Source of the DNA: Natronorubrum halophilum | Lineage (GTDB): Archaea; Halobacteriota; Halobacteria; Halobacteriales; Natrialbaceae | Direction of reading: 5' to 3' | DNA: 64,000 nt | Assembly (NCBI RefSeq): GCF_003670115.1 | Contig: NZ_QQTY01000003.1 | Location: 434,001 to 498,000 of the forward strand | In this document: piece by piece, positions 61,626 through 64,000 of the stretch | Position numbering within the stretch: the first letter of the stretch is position 1 | Layout: the number at the start of each line of letters is the position of its first letter | Notes under the pieces: generated by a model | The model's database searches: none | Seen by the model: only the letters and a program-made list of their open reading frames with translations | What the model was told of the DNA's origin: nothing | Translations under genes and position numbers: made by a program

Positions 61626-63401
61626 CTATTCAGCGCCGTCGTCGTCATCGGAATTCGGTAGCACGTTGAAGGGACGCATCATATCGTGGTCTTCGTGCTC
61701 GATCATGTGGCAGTGCCACATGTACTCGCCCGTCTGATCGTTGAATAGCCCGTCGTACTCTCCAAAGTGGACGATCACGTGGACGACTTCGGCTGGGTGG
61801 ACGGCGACCACGTCGTTCCACCCCAGTTCGTACGGCTTCGGGGGCTCGAGCGCGTCCAGTTCGATATCGTCCTCAGCCGGATTGTAGTCGCTGACCGGTT
61901 GTCGCCCCAGCACCTGAAAGTGCACGAGGTGGATGTGCATCGGATGGGACATCGAGGTGAGGTTGGCGAAACTCCAGATCTCGGTATCGCCGAGCGTGGG
62001 CTCCTCGGTGACGGGATCGTCCAACCTGAGGCCGGACTGCGATTCCTCGGTTCCGAGCAGATGTAACATCCGTCCGTAGTCGTCGACCCCTGGAACGAGC
62101 GTGAGATACCGCTCGGTATCGACCGAATCGACGGGGATCTCCGGAACCTGGGTCAGGTCGCCCGGAAGTCGACTGGCGTCCCGTTCGTCTCCCGAGCCAC
62201 TCACGTCCACGAGCATGATCTCGGGAAGCGGTTCGGTATCCGTCTCATCCTCCCCGACCGTCCCGCGATACATCGTCGGCGCGTCGTTGTGGAGGAGCAA
62301 CGTCTCGCCCGCGTAGTCGTCGAAATCGACGACGACGTCGGCACGGTGACTCGAGCCGAGCTCGAGGCGGTCGTCGATCTCGACCGGTTCCGAGAGCAGA
62401 CCGCCGTCGGTTCCGATCTGGACGAACGGTGGGCCGTCACTGCCGGTCTCGCCCGACGACTCGTCGTACTCGAGCAGCTTGAGGTTGTAAAAGCGGCTGT
62501 TGGCACCGTTGAGGAGCCGGAACCGGTATTTCCGCGGCTCGACGGATAGCCGAGGCCAGGCTTTCCCGTTGACGACCGACGTATCCCCGTAGAACTGCGG
62601 AACGATGCTCGGTTCGGGGTGTGAACTGTCGTCACCGCCTTGCTCCTCCGGGACGGCCGTCGGGTAGAACAACGACCCGTCCTCGTTGAAGCTTCGGTCC
62701 TGAAGGACGAGCGGGATCTCGTACTCGCCTTCGGGCAGGTCGAGATTCCGTTCGTGGTCGTTCCGAAGGAGATAGAAGCCCGCGAGGCCAGCGTACACGT
62801 TTAGCCGCGTGATACCGAGCGAGTGGTCGTGGTACCACAGGGTCGCCGGCGGCTGGTCGTTCACGTAGTAGTAGTCCTTTTTCTCGAACGCAGGCCCCGT
62901 TTCCTGGAAGTTCCGGGTGAACCAAGCCTGGGCCTTGCCGTCGCTCTCGGCTTCGACGTTCCCTCCGTGAAGGTGAGGTACGACCCGCACGCCCGGCGCA
63001 TCGTACGGAACCAGATCGCTGTGAACCGTCGTGTCCTCGGGGAGGAGGTGGTCGTCCGGCAGTTCGTTTTGCCACCGAACGTAGATCGGTTCACCCTGCT
63101 CGGCTTCGATCGTCGGGCCGGGATACTGGCCGTCGTACCCCCAGACGGTCGTCGCCGGGAGGTCGCGGTGTATCTTCTGCTCGACCTCACGTATCTCCAT
63201 CTCGTAATAGGGTTGTCCGTCCTTCGTTCCGGTCGGGTCCATGACATTCGGACGCGGGACCTCGTCGACCCACTTCTCGAGCCCGGAGGTCGTACGACCC
63301 GCTGAACAACCTGCGAGAACCGAGATACCCGTGGCACCGGTTGCCAGGAGAACCTCTCGGCGCGATACACCCGTTTTGAGCGTCTCAACGTGGTCTCCCA
63401 T
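61626..63401 (-). CDS. Tat-exported multicopper oxidase (CotA/bilirubin-oxidase-like)
   Basis: This 591-residue lipoprotein-type protein has a Tat motif and lipobox (SRREVLLATGATGISVLAGC). It contains the four copper-binding blocks of a three-domain multicopper oxidase: HLHGG (143-147), WYHDHSLG (189-196), HPMHIHLVHFQVLG and HCHMIEHEDHDMM near the C terminus, where the Met five residues past the last His is a T1 copper ligand. GQYPGPTIEAEQGEPIYVRW and TLWYHDHSLGITRLNVYAGLAGFYLLRND are typical of CotA/laccase-like proteins. It would oxidise phenolic or metal substrates while reducing O2 at the cell surface. The open frame continues 35 codons upstream, but 63401 puts the signal first. Confidence 0.93.
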   Translation of the reverse strand: MGDHVETLKTGVSRREVLLATGATGISVLAGCSAGRTTSGLEKWVDEVPRPNVMDPTGTKDGQPYYEMEIREVEQKIHRDLPATTVWGYDGQYPGPTIEAEQGEPIYVRWQNELPDDHLLPEDTTVHSDLVPYDAPGVRVVPHLHGGNVEAESDGKAQAWFTRNFQETGPAFEKKDYYYVNDQPPATLWYHDHSLGITRLNVYAGLAGFYLLRNDHERNLDLPEGEYEIPLVLQDRSFNEDGSLFYPTAVPEEQGGDDSSHPEPSIVPQFYGDTSVVNGKAWPRLSVEPRKYRFRLLNGANSRFYNLKLLEYDESSGETGSDGPPFVQIGTDGGLLSEPVEIDDRLELGSSHRADVVVDFDDYAGETLLLHNDAPTMYRGTVGEDETDTEPLPEIMLVDVSGSGDERDASRLPGDLTQVPEIPVDSVDTERYLTLVPGVDDYGRMLHLLGTEESQSGLRLDDPVTEEPTLGDTEIWSFANLTSMSHPMHIHLVHFQVLGRQPVSDYNPAEDDIELDALEPPKPYELGWNDVVAVHPAEVVHVIVHFGEYDGLFNDQTGEYMWHCHMIEHEDHDMMRPFNVLPNSDDDDGAE

Positions 63402-64000
63402 AGTACACGTGAGCGTACGAACTCCCGGCAGATAGCGGGTCAAGCCGGTTCTTAGCGCGTGGGAAGCGGAGTGAACGTGTTCGCGACCAGCCCTATATCT
63501 GTGCACCCGCTACTTCGTGGGGGACGTCTCTCTTTTCACCCCATTTCGTGTCCGCATTGGGATACTCTCCTCACGTATTTCGGAATCGTCCTCGAGAATG
63601 ATACGTGCTGAGTTGCCGGTGCTGTAGGGAGGTGCTACAACGGACGTAGTGGGTACAAGATCCACAATATATACAGTAGATACGATATTTGCAATAGGTA
63701 TAATAGGCTCAATAGGTATAGTATCTACAAGCGGTTCAGTAAGAACTGTCGAGAAGTTCGAGAATGGTATAACGAGACGCGCGAGAGCGCGTGCGACCGC
63801 ACTCAGAACGTGGGTGCTGATTACAAGTGCGTCAACACACGATGGCTGGCATGTCCGAATACTGTCGTTAGCAACGAAGTCCCCGATAACAGTGACGCCG
63901 TCTAATCGGGAGAAGGCACACGAGTAAAATCGTCGGAGTCGTCACCGGACGTACGTACCATACGCTATATCCTTTCTCTCAACTGCTCTCGGAATCTTTA
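63402..64000. other. Non-coding end of the window with a short AT-rich repeat
   Basis: No convincing gene. At about 63660-63730 there is an AT-rich stretch with AATAGGTATA twice (about 63696 and 63712) and an inverted pair GTAGATAC / GTATCTAC enclosing it. Function is unknown. Confidence 0.4.

Noticed and set aside
63649-63927. 92-codon plus-strand frame starting with GTG
   Set aside because: Its first third is translated AT-rich repeat, and the rest has no haloarchaeal acidic bias.

Overview
The window reads as chromosome of a halophilic archaeon (class Halobacteria). The evidence is high GC, very acidic predicted proteins, twin-arginine signals that end in lipoboxes, many TATA-like boxes 25-30 bp upstream of start codons with no leader, bacterio-opsin-activator (HTH-10) and DUF7344-like regulators, and TnpB debris of the haloarchaeal type. 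The genus cannot be fixed from sequence alone. I saw no rRNA, tRNA or CRISPR array.

Layout. (1) 1-12.8 kb is a catabolic block: a CE4-type deacetylase/cyclic-amide hydrolase, a phosphotriesterase-family hydrolase, a VOC protein, a sarcosine/glycine-oxidase-like flavoenzyme, the HyuA-HyuB hydantoinase pair, a GNAT acetyltransferase, an Lrp regulator and a class III aminotransferase. (2) 12.8-24.3 kb is an accessory zone with a gene desert, a sensor kinase inside a transposase-less mobile element, two DUF7344-like regulators, an HTH-10 regulator, a PLD-like protein, an EEP-family hydrolase, a TnpB remnant, a palindromic MITE, a lipoprotein and an EamA transporter. (3) 24.3-33.2 kb resumes nitrogen/amino-acid catabolism: DUF1028, a Dpp-type ABC transporter with a fused double ATPase, an M20 N-carbamoyl-amino-acid hydrolase and a divergent IclR regulator. 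With HyuAB and the flavoenzyme this suggests use of hydantoin- or creatinine-like compounds.

(4) 34.2-51.9 kb looks like a beta-1,3-glucan (laminarin-type) utilisation locus. It has a cytoplasmic GH3 beta-glucosidase, a five-gene family-5 ABC importer, three Tat-exported proteins (G8/beta-helix plus malectin; malectin plus GH16; GH81 plus a C-terminal module) and a TrmB regulator. The proposed flow is extracellular cleavage by GH81 and GH16, oligosaccharide import, then cytoplasmic hydrolysis by GH3.

(5) 52-64 kb is accessory again: a second transposase-less element, three SnoaL/NTF2-like paralogues, small membrane proteins, an amphi-Trp protein, a TIGR00341/DUF389 membrane protein, an HTH-10 regulator, a DHFR-family reductase and a Tat-exported multicopper oxidase.

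The most notable observation is two cargo-bearing elements (about 14.0-16.7 kb and 53.07-55.03 kb). Both have GGCTYTGTTGAAA-type terminal inverted repeats, both are flanked by perfect 8-bp target duplications (ATTAACTT and GGTAATAC), and neither has a transposase. They look like IS6-type elements moved in trans, and extra copies of the same ends are scattered through the window.
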